DNA of 15,068 nucleotides. It comes from Candidatus Woesearchaeota archaeon. Lineage in GTDB: Archaea; Nanobdellota; Nanobdellia; SCGC-AAA011-G17; JACPNG01. The stretch spans positions 1,021-16,088 of the forward strand of contig JAGVXQ010000007.1 of assembly GCA_018303705.1 (NCBI GenBank), given 5' to 3'. This document shows, piece by piece, positions 1-7,122 of the stretch. Below the pieces are notes generated by a model that saw nothing but the letters and a program-made list of their open reading frames with translations, was not told where the DNA came from and did no database searches. The position numbers were made by a program, and so were the translations under genes. Position 1 is the stretch's first letter. Each line of letters begins with the position of its first letter.

Positions 1-350
1 TGTCAGAGGAAGAACTAAAGGAATTAAAGAAAAGCGAAGAAGCCGAGACATTTAAGCTTGTGGATGAGATGGTAGGCACTACATTATCGTCAGTAAGCGA
101 GGATCTTGAGAAGTATTCCATTGAAGAGAAGAAGAAAAAGGATGAAGAAGAGACAACAGAAGAAGGGCCATTAACTGCATTGGCCTCTGGATTCAAATCA
201 GCATTCAAGCCATTGAAGCATGTTAACATACTTCCTTCAGGTTCTTATTTTGACAATTTCGTTAAAGGCAAAGCTAAGGACAATTCAAAGGACACAGCAT
301 TTACCTTTTATGATGTGTACAAGAAAGCGCATGACATGATGTCATTCTAG
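1..350 (+). CDS. 3' end of an unknown protein, probably frameshifted
   Basis: The frame is open from the first complete codon at position 3 to TAG at 348-350, so the gene starts outside the window. The visible part (115 residues) opens with a highly charged Glu/Lys-rich helical stretch (probable coiled coil, to about residue 45), then a less charged part with GPLTALASGF and FTFYDVYKKAHD. There is no signal peptide or membrane segment in what is visible. I do not recognise the family. The end looks premature: a tandem CATGA duplication at 330-339 shifts the frame. Dropping one copy continues the protein from KKAHD into VILGPKEYSTLRDREAI and on to a stop at 425-427, just before the next promoter. 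The short C-terminus MMSF is therefore probably an artefact of a mutation or an assembly error. Confidence is high that it is coding and low on function. Confidence 0.7.
   Translation, partial: SEEELKELKKSEEAETFKLVDEMVGTTLSSVSEDLEKYSIEEKKKKDEEETTEEGPLTALASGFKSAFKPLKHVNILPSGSYFDNFVKGKAKDNSKDTAFTFYDVYKKAHDMMSF
330..339 (+). repeat. 5-bp tandem duplication CATGA x2
   Basis: CATGA occurs twice head to tail (330-334 and 335-339). A 5-bp gain shifts the reading frame, and the frames on either side of it join when one unit is removed. This makes it the likely lesion in the first gene. Confidence 0.7.
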
Positions 351-427
351 GCCCAAAAGAATATTCAACTTTAAGAGATAGGGAAGCAATAATTTCGGAA
401 TACTACAGGAAAAAAATAAGCCAATAA
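335..427 (+). pseudogene. Displaced C-terminal reading frame of the upstream gene
   Basis: After a stop at 332-334, this frame is open through 427 and encodes about 30 residues, beginning HDVILGPKEYSTLRDREAI and ending RKKISQ, with the charged, helix-forming composition of the preceding gene. It has no start codon or promoter of its own. Removing one CATGA unit (330-334 or 335-339) joins it in frame to the upstream gene. I read it as the original C-terminus of that gene. Confidence 0.6.
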
Positions 428-429
428 CA

Positions 430-438
430 TTTATAAAT
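430..438 (+). promoter_or_regulatory. TATA box of the FKBP gene
   Basis: TTTATAAAT is centred at 434, 27 nt before the ATG at 461. The box covers the other in-frame ATG (437-439), which therefore lies upstream of the expected transcription start and should not be translated. This decides the start of the FKBP gene. Confidence 0.75.
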
Positions 439-460
439 GAACAAAAATGATTTGTTTTAC

Positions 461-1132
461 ATGGCAGCAAATAATGGGGACTTTGTTGAAGTTTCATATA
501 CTGGAAGGATTAAGTATAATAACATTGTTTTTGATACAACTGATGAAGAAACAGCAAAAAACAATAAATTATACAACAAAAACGCTGCTTATGGGCCTGT
601 AACAATATGCATAGGGAACAGGGAGCTTATCAAGGGATTGGATGACTTTCTTGTAGGGAAGGAAACAGGCAAGGAATATGAGGTTGAAGTGAATGCAAAG
701 GATGCATTTGGAGAGAAAAACTCAAGACTTTACCACCTTGTAAACACTGCAAAGTTCATAAAGCAAAACATAAGGCCATATCCTGGAATGCAGGTAAATG
801 TAGACAATGCATTTGGAATTGTAAAGACTGTTTCTGGAGGAAGAACGATGGTTGATTTCAACCACCCTCTTGCTGGCAAGGAGGTAATATACAAGATAAA
901 GATAGACAAGATAATAACAGACACTAACGAGAAGATAAAATCATACATCTCAAAGCTTATAGGGGAGGAAATAAAATTCAAGTTCGAAAGCAACAGACTT
1001 GAAATACACTGCAATGTGGAGGAGCCTTTGAAGAAGATAATGGCAGAGCAGCTGAAAAAGGTTATACCTGAAATAGAAGATGTTGAGTTCAAGGCAGTTG
1101 AAGAAGAAAAGAAAGTAGGTAATAAAGAATAA
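461..1132 (+). CDS. Archaeal long FKBP-type peptidyl-prolyl cis-trans isomerase (SlyD-like)
   Basis: Cytosolic prolyl isomerase/chaperone of 223 residues. It opens with GDFVEVSYTGR (residues 6-16), the typical first strand of an FKBP domain, followed by a substrate-binding insert-in-flap (IF) domain. The returning FKBP strand contains DFNHPLAGKEVIYKIKI, the counterpart of the SlyD NHxLAGxxL motif. About 70 extra C-terminal residues match in length and position the extra domain of archaeal long FKBPs; the end is Glu/Lys-rich. There is no histidine-rich metal tail as in bacterial SlyD. An in-frame ATG at 437 would add 8 residues, but it sits inside the TATA box, so I choose 461. ftsZ follows after 42 nt with its own promoter. 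The family is secure; substrates are unknown. Confidence 0.93.
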   Translation: MAANNGDFVEVSYTGRIKYNNIVFDTTDEETAKNNKLYNKNAAYGPVTICIGNRELIKGLDDFLVGKETGKEYEVEVNAKDAFGEKNSRLYHLVNTAKFIKQNIRPYPGMQVNVDNAFGIVKTVSGGRTMVDFNHPLAGKEVIYKIKIDKIITDTNEKIKSYISKLIGEEIKFKFESNRLEIHCNVEEPLKKIMAEQLKKVIPEIEDVEFKAVEEEKKVGNKE

Positions 1133-1137
1133 ATAAA

Positions 1138-1146
1138 TTTATAAAC
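1138..1146 (+). promoter_or_regulatory. TATA box of ftsZ
   Basis: TTTATAAAC lies in the 42-nt gap after the FKBP gene, centred 33 nt before the ftsZ ATG. It predicts a leader of only about 6 nt and an ftsZ promoter independent of the FKBP gene. Confidence 0.65.
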
Positions 1147-1174
1147 AAAAAAAGTCTGCTAGACATGTTCTAAA

Positions 1175-2263
1175 ATGGGTGATGATTTGAAGCTCGAGTA
1201 TGCACAGAAGACAACTGCACAAGTGGATGAGGAGCTTGAGCAGCTTTTGGCAAACCAAAGGGCTAAAATAAAAGTCGTTGGGTGCGGAGGCGGCGGAAAC
1301 AACACTATACACCGCATGACTGAGGTTGGCATCATAGGTGCTGAAACTCTTGCAATAAACACTGATGCGCAAGACTTGCTTTACACGAATGCTTCACACA
1401 AAATTCTAATAGGAAAACAGCTTACGCAAGGATTGGGAGCAGGATCAATACCCCAAGTTGGGGAAGAAGCAGCCAGGGAATCAGAATTTGAAATAAAGCA
1501 TAAGCTTGCAGGGGCTGACATGATATTCATAACATGCGGGCTCGGCGGCGGAACAGGAACCGGAGCAGCGCCTGTTGTTGCAGAAATAGCAAAAAAGCTT
1601 GGTGCGCTAACAGTTGCAATAGTGACATTGCCATTTGAGATAGAAGGCCATAGAAGGTATGAAAATGCAATGATAGGGCTTGAAAAGCTTGAAAACATAG
1701 TTGACACTTTGATAGTAATACCAAATGACAAGCTCTTGGAATTGGCTTCTGACTTGCCATTGCATACTGCATTCAAGGTAGCTGATGAGGTGCTTACAAA
1801 TGCTGTCAAGGGAATAGCAGAGCTCGTTACAAGGGTTGGCCTAGTAAACCTGGATTTCGCTGACATAAAGACTATAATGAGAGATGGCGGTGTTGCAATG
1901 ATAGGTGTTGGGGAGAGTGACACAGAAAACAGGTCCACAGAGGCTGTTGAAAAGGCAATAACAAATCCCTTGCTTGATGTTGAAATATCAGGGGCAAGCG
2001 GGGCATTGATTAATGTTACTGGCGGCAGGGACATGACTTTGCATGAAGCAAGGCAGGTTGTTGAAGCAATTTCAAAAAGGCTTGATGAAGACGCAAAGAT
2101 AATATGGGGCGCACAGATTTCAGATGACATGGAAAAGACAATAAGGGTAATGCTTATTGTGACAGGGGTTTCAAGTCCACAGATATTCGGAAGCAAGAAC
2201 AGCGCAAAAGACAGGGCAAAAAAGAACATAGAAAAGGAATTTGGAATTGAATTCTTGGATTAA
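1175..2263 (+). CDS. ftsZ: Cell division protein FtsZ (euryarchaeal FtsZ1 type)
   Basis: Tubulin-family GTPase that polymerises into the division ring; 362 residues, normal for archaeal FtsZ. The nucleotide-binding start [13 protein letters not shown] is at 33-45 and the tubulin signature GGGTGTG at 124-130. The catalytic T7 loop NLDFAD is at 225-230, with both acidic residues that act on the GTP of the neighbouring subunit. The roughly 30-residue N-terminal extension before the GTPase domain and the short basic tail ending KEFGIEFLD resemble archaeal FtsZ1. No bacterial-type FtsA/ZipA-binding tail is seen. The start ATG lies about 6 nt after the predicted transcription start. The downstream gene converges on it, 24 nt away. 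Confidence 0.97.
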   Translation: MGDDLKLEYAQKTTAQVDEELEQLLANQRAKIKVVGCGGGGNNTIHRMTEVGIIGAETLAINTDAQDLLYTNASHKILIGKQLTQGLGAGSIPQVGEEAARESEFEIKHKLAGADMIFITCGLGGGTGTGAAPVVAEIAKKLGALTVAIVTLPFEIEGHRRYENAMIGLEKLENIVDTLIVIPNDKLLELASDLPLHTAFKVADEVLTNAVKGIAELVTRVGLVNLDFADIKTIMRDGGVAMIGVGESDTENRSTEAVEKAITNPLLDVEISGASGALINVTGGRDMTLHEARQVVEAISKRLDEDAKIIWGAQISDDMEKTIRVMLIVTGVSSPQIFGSKNSAKDRAKKNIEKEFGIEFLD

Positions 2264-2287
2264 AGCAGAGTGATTTTCAATTGTTTG

Positions 2288-2782
2288 CTAAGGCCTATTT
2301 GCAATTGGCAGCTCTACGCTAACATAATCCCCTCTTGAAACAAGCCTTAGGTTTGCGCCATTGTTTACGCAAAGAGGGCTTGCTGCCTTTAACTTTCCTA
2401 TGCTATGCAGCATTAGATTTGAATCGTACAACGCTGCTGGAAGTATGGCCATATTCTTGTTTGGGTTAAGCTGGATAGTCCTGTAATCTGTTGGGCTAAG
2501 AACATTTGAATTCGCTATGTTGGCACCATCATAGAAGCAAATGCCTTTCACTTTTTTAGGCAGCATTATTGCAATTGACTTGCTGCTTCCTGTATCCATG
2601 TAATAAACCTCGTCGACTACTTTCTTAAAATTAGTTGACCACTTTGCTATGCTTGTCTTGTCAAATGTGTCATTAAGCCTTTTTACTGCCATGTAACCAA
2701 AGGTAAGGACCAAAGCAGCAGTAATCAAGGCCAATATCCAGAAGAAAGGCTCTGCGAAAATCTGCCCCTTTTTTTTGCTCAT
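2288..2782 (-). CDS. Small membrane-anchored protein with pilin-like N-terminus, unknown function
   Basis: 164 residues from the chosen start. The N-terminus MSKKKGQIFAEPFFWILALI is short and basic, followed by one hydrophobic segment (about residues 12-31) and a long exposed domain with two cysteines far apart in sequence. The K-G-Q-x-x-x-E arrangement before the hydrophobic helix resembles archaeal class III (type IV pilin-like) signal sequences, where cleavage falls next to the Q, but the S/A usual at +3 is F here and L at +9 is W. I infer a membrane-anchored protein with most of its mass outside the cell. The longer ORF from 2839 starts upstream of the predicted transcription start; a TATA-like TATTAAAAA (2805-2813) is centred 27 nt before 2782, so I use that start. 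No homologous family is recognised. Confidence 0.7.
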   Translation of the reverse strand: MSKKKGQIFAEPFFWILALITAALVLTFGYMAVKRLNDTFDKTSIAKWSTNFKKVVDEVYYMDTGSSKSIAIMLPKKVKGICFYDGANIANSNVLSPTDYRTIQLNPNKNMAILPAALYDSNLMLHSIGKLKAASPLCVNNGANLRLVSRGDYVSVELPIANRP

Positions 2783-2804
2783 GGCAATACAAAACATAAT
2801 TTTG

Positions 2805-2813
2805 TTTTTAATA
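2805..2813 (-). promoter_or_regulatory. TATA-like box of the small membrane protein
   Basis: On the - strand TATTAAAAA is centred at 2809, 27 nt before the ATG at 2782. It is less canonical than the other boxes here but has the same spacing, and it supports the shorter start. Confidence 0.5.
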
Positions 2814-2843
2814 CTTTTGAAAAAGCTGAGGTTGACCAAAATG

Positions 2844-2852
2844 TTTATAAAT
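2844..2852 (+). promoter_or_regulatory. TATA box of the secE-spt5-uL11 operon
   Basis: TTTATAAAT is centred at 2848, 26 nt before the secE ATG, and drives a leaderless operon transcript. Confidence 0.75.
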
Positions 2853-2873
2853 CGCCTTTAACGGCTTTTCTAA

Positions 2874-3059
2874 ATGGATTTCAAGAACCTAACTGCAAGG
2901 CTAAAGAACTTCATAGTAGAGTGCAAGCGAGTGTTTTTGATAACAAAAAAGCCAAGCATGCAGGAATTCAAGACCATAGTAAAGGTGTCTGCAATAGGCA
3001 TGCTGCTGATAGGATTCATTGGATTCATAATAACGCTGGCATTCCAGCTGGCATCTTAA
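2874..3059 (+). CDS. secE: Preprotein translocase subunit SecE / Sec61-gamma
   Basis: Single-pass membrane subunit that clamps the SecY channel of the Sec translocon. At 61 residues it has the usual size for an archaeal SecE. An amphipathic basic N-terminal half with CKRVFLITKKPSMQEF (the conserved cytosolic helix leading to a lysine/proline turn) is followed by one hydrophobic segment at about 37-58 (SAIGMLLIGFIGFIITLAF). It is first in an operon with spt5 and uL11, an order conserved in many archaea and parallel to bacterial secE-nusG-rplK. One nucleotide separates its stop from the spt5 ATG. Confidence 0.93.
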   Translation: MDFKNLTARLKNFIVECKRVFLITKKPSMQEFKTIVKVSAIGMLLIGFIGFIITLAFQLAS

Positions 3060-3060
3060 A

Positions 3061-3534
3061 ATGGAAAACAAGATATTCATACTGAAGACAACAGCAAACA
3101 GGGAAGATCAGGTAATTGATTTTGTTACTGACAACATCATGAAGAAAAACCTTGGAGTGTATTCGGCAATAAGGCCGCATGGTCTAAGGGGATACATAAT
3201 TCTTGAGGCAAGGTCAAAAGAGGATGCTGATGAATCCCATAGGGGGGTTCCATATGCGAAGAACATATTAAAAGACCCTGTTGAATATGACAAGATAAGT
3301 CACATGCTTCAGCAGGTAAAGATAGAAGTCAACATACAAAAAGGTGATATAGTAGAGATAATAGCAGGGCCTTTCAAGAGGGAAAAAGCCAAGATAACAA
3401 GGATAGACAACCAAAAAGACGAGGTAATAGTAGAGCTTTTGGAGGCTGCTGTTCCAATACCAATAACTGTAAAGTTTGATGCTGTTAAAGTCATAAGGAG
3501 AGATACTGAAGAGGAGACGGAAAGCGAAGAGTAA
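3061..3534 (+). CDS. spt5: Transcription elongation factor Spt5 (NusG family)
   Basis: Processivity factor that binds the clamp of RNA polymerase, with Spt4 as partner in archaea. It has 157 residues: an NGN domain (about 1-88, starting KIFILKTTANREDQVIDFV) and a KOW domain (about 96-145) with GDIVEIIAGPFKREKAKI, the classic KOW motif. A short acidic tail EEETESEE is at the end. Length and domain order are normal for archaeal Spt5. It starts one nucleotide after secE and ends one nucleotide before uL11, so the three are surely co-transcribed and probably translationally coupled. Confidence 0.96.
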   Translation: MENKIFILKTTANREDQVIDFVTDNIMKKNLGVYSAIRPHGLRGYIILEARSKEDADESHRGVPYAKNILKDPVEYDKISHMLQQVKIEVNIQKGDIVEIIAGPFKREKAKITRIDNQKDEVIVELLEAAVPIPITVKFDAVKVIRRDTEEETESEE

Positions 3535-3535
3535 A

Positions 3536-4249
3536 ATGGGAAAAAAACAAACCGTTGAAGCGCTGATTGAAGGCGGAAAGGCAAGTGCTGCGCCACCTCT
3601 GGGTCCTGCCTTAGGTCCACTTGGAGTAAACATCGGGCAGATAATCAACGAGATCAACAAGAAAACATCTGATTTCAAAGGCATGAAAGTGCCTGTCAAG
3701 GTAATAGTTGACACTGAAGAAAAAAGCTTTGAAATAAATATAGGAACTCCTCCTGTATCGCAGCTGATTGCAAAAGAGATTAATGCACAGAAAGGTTCTG
3801 GAATGCCTAACAAGGACAAGATAGGAAACATTGCAATTGAGCAGGCAATAAAGATTGCAAAAATGAAAAAGGACAGCATGCTTGCAAACAACCTGAAGTC
3901 TGCTGTAAAATCAGTAATAGGTTCTGCACATTCGATGGGCGTTTTAGTTGAAAACAAAAAATCAATAGAAGTGAATGCTGACATAGATGCTGGAATTTAT
4001 GATGGCCTGATAAATGAAGAGAAAACTGAAGCGCCTCCAGAAAAGATAAGGCAGCTAAATGATCACCTGAAAGGAATACAGGAAGCCTACAAAGCAGAGA
4101 TGGAAAAGGCAAAGGTAGAGCAGGAAGCAAAGGAAGCAGAGAAAGCCGCGGCTGCAGGAGCAGCGCCAACAGAGGAAAAGAAAGAGACAGAGGAGAAGTC
4201 TGCTGCGAAAGAGAAGCCTGCAAAGGAAGAGGCAAAGCCATCAAAGTGA
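3536..4249 (+). CDS. rpl11: Ribosomal protein uL11 with long charged C-terminal tail
   Basis: Binds the GTPase-associated region of 23S rRNA. The N-terminal domain has the PPLGPALGPLGVNIGQII signature (20-37), and the rRNA-binding domain includes GSGMPNKDKIG (87-97) and the helical C-terminal part ending AHSMGVLVE (131-139). The canonical protein ends near residue 160. About 75 further residues, dominated by Ala, Glu and Lys, form a probably helical, low-complexity tail, giving 237 residues in total. Such tails are not needed for rRNA binding and their role here is unknown. The gene lies one nucleotide after spt5. uL1, uL10 and P1, which usually follow in archaea, are absent; an unknown gene comes next. 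Confidence 0.96.
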   Translation: MGKKQTVEALIEGGKASAAPPLGPALGPLGVNIGQIINEINKKTSDFKGMKVPVKVIVDTEEKSFEINIGTPPVSQLIAKEINAQKGSGMPNKDKIGNIAIEQAIKIAKMKKDSMLANNLKSAVKSVIGSAHSMGVLVENKKSIEVNADIDAGIYDGLINEEKTEAPPEKIRQLNDHLKGIQEAYKAEMEKAKVEQEAKEAEKAAAAGAAPTEEKKETEEKSAAKEKPAKEEAKPSK

Positions 4250-4256
4250 TTTTTCA

Positions 4257-4565
4257 ATGCATCCTGAATACAGCAAAAAAGAGCAGGACAGGTTTATTGA
4301 GAACTTGGGCGGTCCGACACCAGAAAACATTCTCATAGAATATTTCCTAAGTTATGCTTGCATGAATCCCTTGTCTGTTGAACATCTAAGATGCGCTACT
4401 GAACCAGAAGTGAAAAACCTTGAGTCTTCAATACGCAACCTTGAAAAAGTAGGAATAATAACTAATGATGGTGTTTATTGCAGGTTGAATCTTGACAATG
4501 CCAATACAAAAAAGCTGCTTGAAATGATGTATATATCGCGAATAGAAGAAGCGCAAATAAAATAA
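4257..4565 (+). CDS. Unknown 102-aa protein, possible winged helix
   Basis: It starts 7 nt after the uL11 stop and so belongs to the secE-spt5-uL11 operon. The protein is soluble and acidic-to-neutral with no membrane segment. ENILIEYFLSYACMN (helix), PLSVEHLRCA (short helix), EVKNLESSIRNLEKVGII (long helix) and a terminal GVYCRLN strand follow the helix-helix-recognition helix-wing order of winged-helix domains, so nucleic-acid binding is possible. This is inferred only from predicted secondary structure; I do not recognise the family. Its stop abuts the stop of uS2 on the other strand with no base between them. Confidence 0.75.
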   Translation: MHPEYSKKEQDRFIENLGGPTPENILIEYFLSYACMNPLSVEHLRCATEPEVKNLESSIRNLEKVGIITNDGVYCRLNLDNANTKKLLEMMYISRIEEAQIK

Positions 4566-5168
4566 CTATTCCTCGTCGTTGAAATCATCAACTGTTTCCT
4601 TCATTTCAGAATCACTGCTTATCATGCTCCTGTTTTTCATATATTCCTTTGCAAGTATGTAGAACAGTAATGCAAGGCTTTTCTTGCCCTTGTTGTTGCA
4701 TGGTATTACCAAATCAATGTAATTAGCTTCATTGTTGGTGTCACACAATGCCACTATTGGAACGCCAACCTTGACTGCATCAAGAACTGCATTCTTATCT
4801 GGCCATGGGTCTGCGACAAGCAAGAGCTTTGCCTCTATGAATGTATCTAGCTGTGAGTTTGTCAAGGCACCCGGGGGATACCTGCCCTTTATTGCCCTTA
4901 TGCCTGTGAGTTTTGAGAAGACATCTATTGCCTTGTGGCCATTGTCCCTTCTGCAGACAATCAATATGTCCTTTGGCTCGTACTGAGCTAGAAATTTCGT
5001 GCCAACCCTTATCCTCTCGTCTATTTTCTGAACATTCAAGACAGCAAGACCATCAGGCCTTATCTTGTATATGAACTGCTCCATGTACTTTGTCCTGAAC
5101 TTAGTGCCTATATGCAAACCAACCTTCAAATACTGGTCCAATGGAACTAAAAATTGCTGTTCTGCCAT
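4566..5168 (-). CDS. rps2: Ribosomal protein uS2
   Basis: Small-subunit protein of 200 residues, the usual archaeal length. The start is typical of archaeal/eukaryotic uS2 (SA): LVPLDQYLKVGLHIGTKFRT, followed by IYKIRPDGLAVLNVQKIDERI. The signature GRYPPGALTNSQLDTFIEAKLL, then VADPWPDKNAVLDAV and VPIVALCDTNNEANYIDLVIPCNNKGKKSL, are the conserved core that contacts the head-body junction of the 30S subunit. It ends in an acidic tail (DDFNDEE). It has its own leaderless promoter rather than the uL13-uS9-RNAP-uS2 context common in archaea, and meets the 102-aa gene tail to tail. Confidence 0.97.
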   Translation of the reverse strand: MAEQQFLVPLDQYLKVGLHIGTKFRTKYMEQFIYKIRPDGLAVLNVQKIDERIRVGTKFLAQYEPKDILIVCRRDNGHKAIDVFSKLTGIRAIKGRYPPGALTNSQLDTFIEAKLLLVADPWPDKNAVLDAVKVGVPIVALCDTNNEANYIDLVIPCNNKGKKSLALLFYILAKEYMKNRSMISSDSEMKETVDDFNDEE

Positions 5169-5190
5169 GAACTTATCTTTTAAAACTATG

Positions 5191-5199
5191 GTTTATAAA
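5191..5199 (-). promoter_or_regulatory. TATA box of uS2
   Basis: On the - strand TTTATAAAC is centred at 5195, 27 nt before the uS2 ATG at 5168. It predicts a leaderless transcript. Confidence 0.7.
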
Positions 5200-5215
5200 T
5201 CTTTTCTGTGGTGTC

Positions 5216-5230
5216 TGGAAATTATTTCCA
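5216..5230. promoter_or_regulatory. Perfect 15-bp palindrome upstream of the uS2 promoter
   Basis: TGGAAAT-T-ATTTCCA has 7-bp arms with a single central base. It lies upstream of the uS2 TATA box (5191-5199) on the - strand, about 48-62 nt before the start codon, where archaeal activators often bind. It could equally form a hairpin in thermosome read-through RNA. The function is inferred from position and symmetry only. Confidence 0.35.
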
Positions 5231-5350
5231 CCATTAATTGTCACAGCTACAGATTTCTCTAGAACTTCTGAACCCTGCCATCTCTTCCTTTACATTGAAT
5301 TGGGAATATCTACTCAACACACCGACTTAAATCCAAGTGTTTATTCATCA

Positions 5351-6979
5351 TCACATACCTTCCATTCCATGCATGCCTTGGGGCATTGGCGAATTGTCTT
5401 TCTTTGATGCATTTCCTGCTATCACATCATCTATCCTTAGTATAAGCTCTGCAACCTCTGATGCGGACTTCAATGCCTGTATCTTTATTTTCAATGGCTC
5501 TATGACGCCGAGCTTCCATGCATCAACAGCCTTGCCCTTGAAAACATCAACTCCTGCCCACACTTGTTTCTTGTCATGCTGGGCCTTCAAATCTGTCAGA
5601 ATATCTATTGGGTCAAAGCCTGCATTCTCTGCAAGAGTCCTTGGTATTATCTCAACTGCATCTGCAAAAGCCAATACTGCAAGCTGCTCACGGCCTGACA
5701 ATGTGTTTGAAAATTCCCTTAAGTTTTTTGCTATTTCCACTTCTGGAGAGCCTGCACCTGCAACAACCTTGCCGTCTTTCAATGAAATGCTTATATCACC
5801 CAAGGCATCTTTTATTGCTCTTTCGACTTCATCAACTACATGGTCTGTGCCTCCGTTGATAAGAATCGTAACGGCCTTTGGATTCCTGCATTCCCTTACA
5901 TATGTCATTTCTTCATCACCTATCTTTGCTTCCTCTACTATGCCTGCATAGCCAAGGTCGTCTTTGCTTAAGTCCTTTATGTCAGAAACTATTCTCGCGC
6001 CTGTTGCTAATGACAATTTGTCGATGTCTGATTTTTTAACCCTCCTTGCTGCATATATTCCTGCCTTCGCAAGGTAATACTGTGCCATGTCATCAATACC
6101 CTTCTGGCAAAACAAAACATTTGCTCCTGATTTTACAACTGCATCGACCATGTTTTTTATTATCTTCCCTTCCTGGTCTATGAATGCTTGCAGCTGCATT
6201 GGGTCGTTTATCTGTATCTTTGCATCTGTTTCGGTGCTCTTCACTTCCATTGCTGAATCAAGCAATGCTATCTTTGCATTCTTAACAGTTCTTGGCATGG
6301 ATGCATGAGATTTTTCCTTGTCGATAAGCAGGCCTTTTATTAACTCTGTATCGCTTACTCCGCCGCCTACTTTTTTCTCGAGCTTTATGTTGTCAAGGTT
6401 TATTATTATCTCATTGTTGCTTTTTTCAATTATTTGCTTTACTGCATCTATTGTTATTCTTGCCAATTTATCTTTTGCTGCTTCAGCGCCCTTTCCTGTC
6501 ATTGCTGTTATTGCTATCTTAACCAAAATATCTTCGTCCTTTTCATTTACGTTCTCTGCTATCTTGTTCAAAATCTTCTGGGCATGCTCTGATGCAATCC
6601 TATAACCTTTGGCTATAACAGTTGGGTGAATATTCTTGTCAAGCAAGGTCTCTGCGTTTTTCAAGAGCTCACCTGCGATTACAACTGCTGTTGTGGTGCC
6701 GTCACCAACCCTGTTTTCCTGGGTCTTTGCGACTTCAACAAGCATTTTAGCTGCTGGATGCTCTATTCCCATTTCCTCAAGAATTGTAACGCCATCATTA
6801 GTAACTGTAATGTCACCCATGGAATCAACAATCATCTTGTCCATGCCTTTTGGGCCAAGGGTTGTCCTGACTGTCTCTGCAACCTGCTTTGCTGCAGCTA
6901 TGTTATTCCTTTGGGCATCCTTCCCAAGCATCCTCTGGTAACCCTCTGGCAATATGAATATAGGCTGTGTTTGCGTCAT
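5351..6979 (-). CDS. thsA: Thermosome subunit (group II chaperonin)
   Basis: ATP-driven double-ring chaperonin with a built-in lid; 542 residues, normal for the family. N-terminal equatorial domain: [12 protein letters not shown] (39-50), the ATP-binding [10 protein letters not shown], and GDGTTTAVV, the nucleotide-binding loop with its catalytic Asp. The apical domain follows, with the flexible helical protrusion region. The second equatorial part has [11 protein letters not shown] where many thermosomes read AGGGA-E. The C-terminus ends in the Gly/Met-rich tail [11 protein letters not shown] that fills the ring cavity. Unlike its neighbours it appears to have a leader of about 30 nt containing a G5 run (5'-AAGGGGGTT-3') 10 nt before the ATG. 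The only thermosome gene in the window; other subunits may lie elsewhere. Confidence 0.98.
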   Translation of the reverse strand: MTQTQPIFILPEGYQRMLGKDAQRNNIAAAKQVAETVRTTLGPKGMDKMIVDSMGDITVTNDGVTILEEMGIEHPAAKMLVEVAKTQENRVGDGTTTAVVIAGELLKNAETLLDKNIHPTVIAKGYRIASEHAQKILNKIAENVNEKDEDILVKIAITAMTGKGAEAAKDKLARITIDAVKQIIEKSNNEIIINLDNIKLEKKVGGGVSDTELIKGLLIDKEKSHASMPRTVKNAKIALLDSAMEVKSTETDAKIQINDPMQLQAFIDQEGKIIKNMVDAVVKSGANVLFCQKGIDDMAQYYLAKAGIYAARRVKKSDIDKLSLATGARIVSDIKDLSKDDLGYAGIVEEAKIGDEEMTYVRECRNPKAVTILINGGTDHVVDEVERAIKDALGDISISLKDGKVVAGAGSPEVEIAKNLREFSNTLSGREQLAVLAFADAVEIIPRTLAENAGFDPIDILTDLKAQHDKKQVWAGVDVFKGKAVDAWKLGVIEPLKIKIQALKSASEVAELILRIDDVIAGNASKKDNSPMPQGMHGMEGM

Positions 6980-7033
6980 TTTTTTTTAACCCCCTTAAAA
7001 ATTAGTTTTTGGTGAACATGGCATATATTGAAA

Positions 7034-7042
7034 ATTTATAAG
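7034..7042 (-). promoter_or_regulatory. Probable TATA box of the thermosome gene
   Basis: On the - strand CTTATAAAT is centred at 7038, 59 nt before the thermosome ATG, giving a leader of roughly 30 nt that includes a G-rich Shine-Dalgarno-like run at 6990-6994. A second AT-rich candidate (AATATATG) lies at 7022-7029. Which one is used cannot be decided from sequence. Confidence 0.5.
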
Positions 7043-7091
7043 TTTTTCTATTAATGTTTTTGAAGGATTAAACGCCATCTGCATAGCAAGC

Positions 7092-7100
7092 ATTATAAAT
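7092..7100 (+). promoter_or_regulatory. TATA box of lysS
   Basis: ATTATAAAT is centred at 7096, 27 nt before the ATG at 7123. It supports that ATG over the in-frame TTG at 7120. Confidence 0.7.
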
Positions 7101-7122
7101 ATCCTGCGATTGAATTTTATTG

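Noticed and set aside
437..460. The upstream ATG at 437 as the start of the FKBP gene
   Set aside because: It lies inside the TATA box and so upstream of the expected transcription start; the protein from 461 begins as the family normally does.
1381..2229. A 282-codon open frame antisense to ftsZ
   Set aside because: Ser/Ala/Pro-rich shadow with no family features; ftsZ on the other strand is unambiguous.
5231..5350. A possible gene or RNA in the gap between uS2 and the thermosome
   Set aside because: No ORF with a start and no strong fold apart from the small palindrome already listed; I see only spacer and 3' untranslated sequence.
5337..5951. Long + strand open frames over the thermosome gene (also 6318-6605, 6636-6941)
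   Set aside because: They are antisense shadows of the thermosome gene, with no promoter and composition mirroring its codons.
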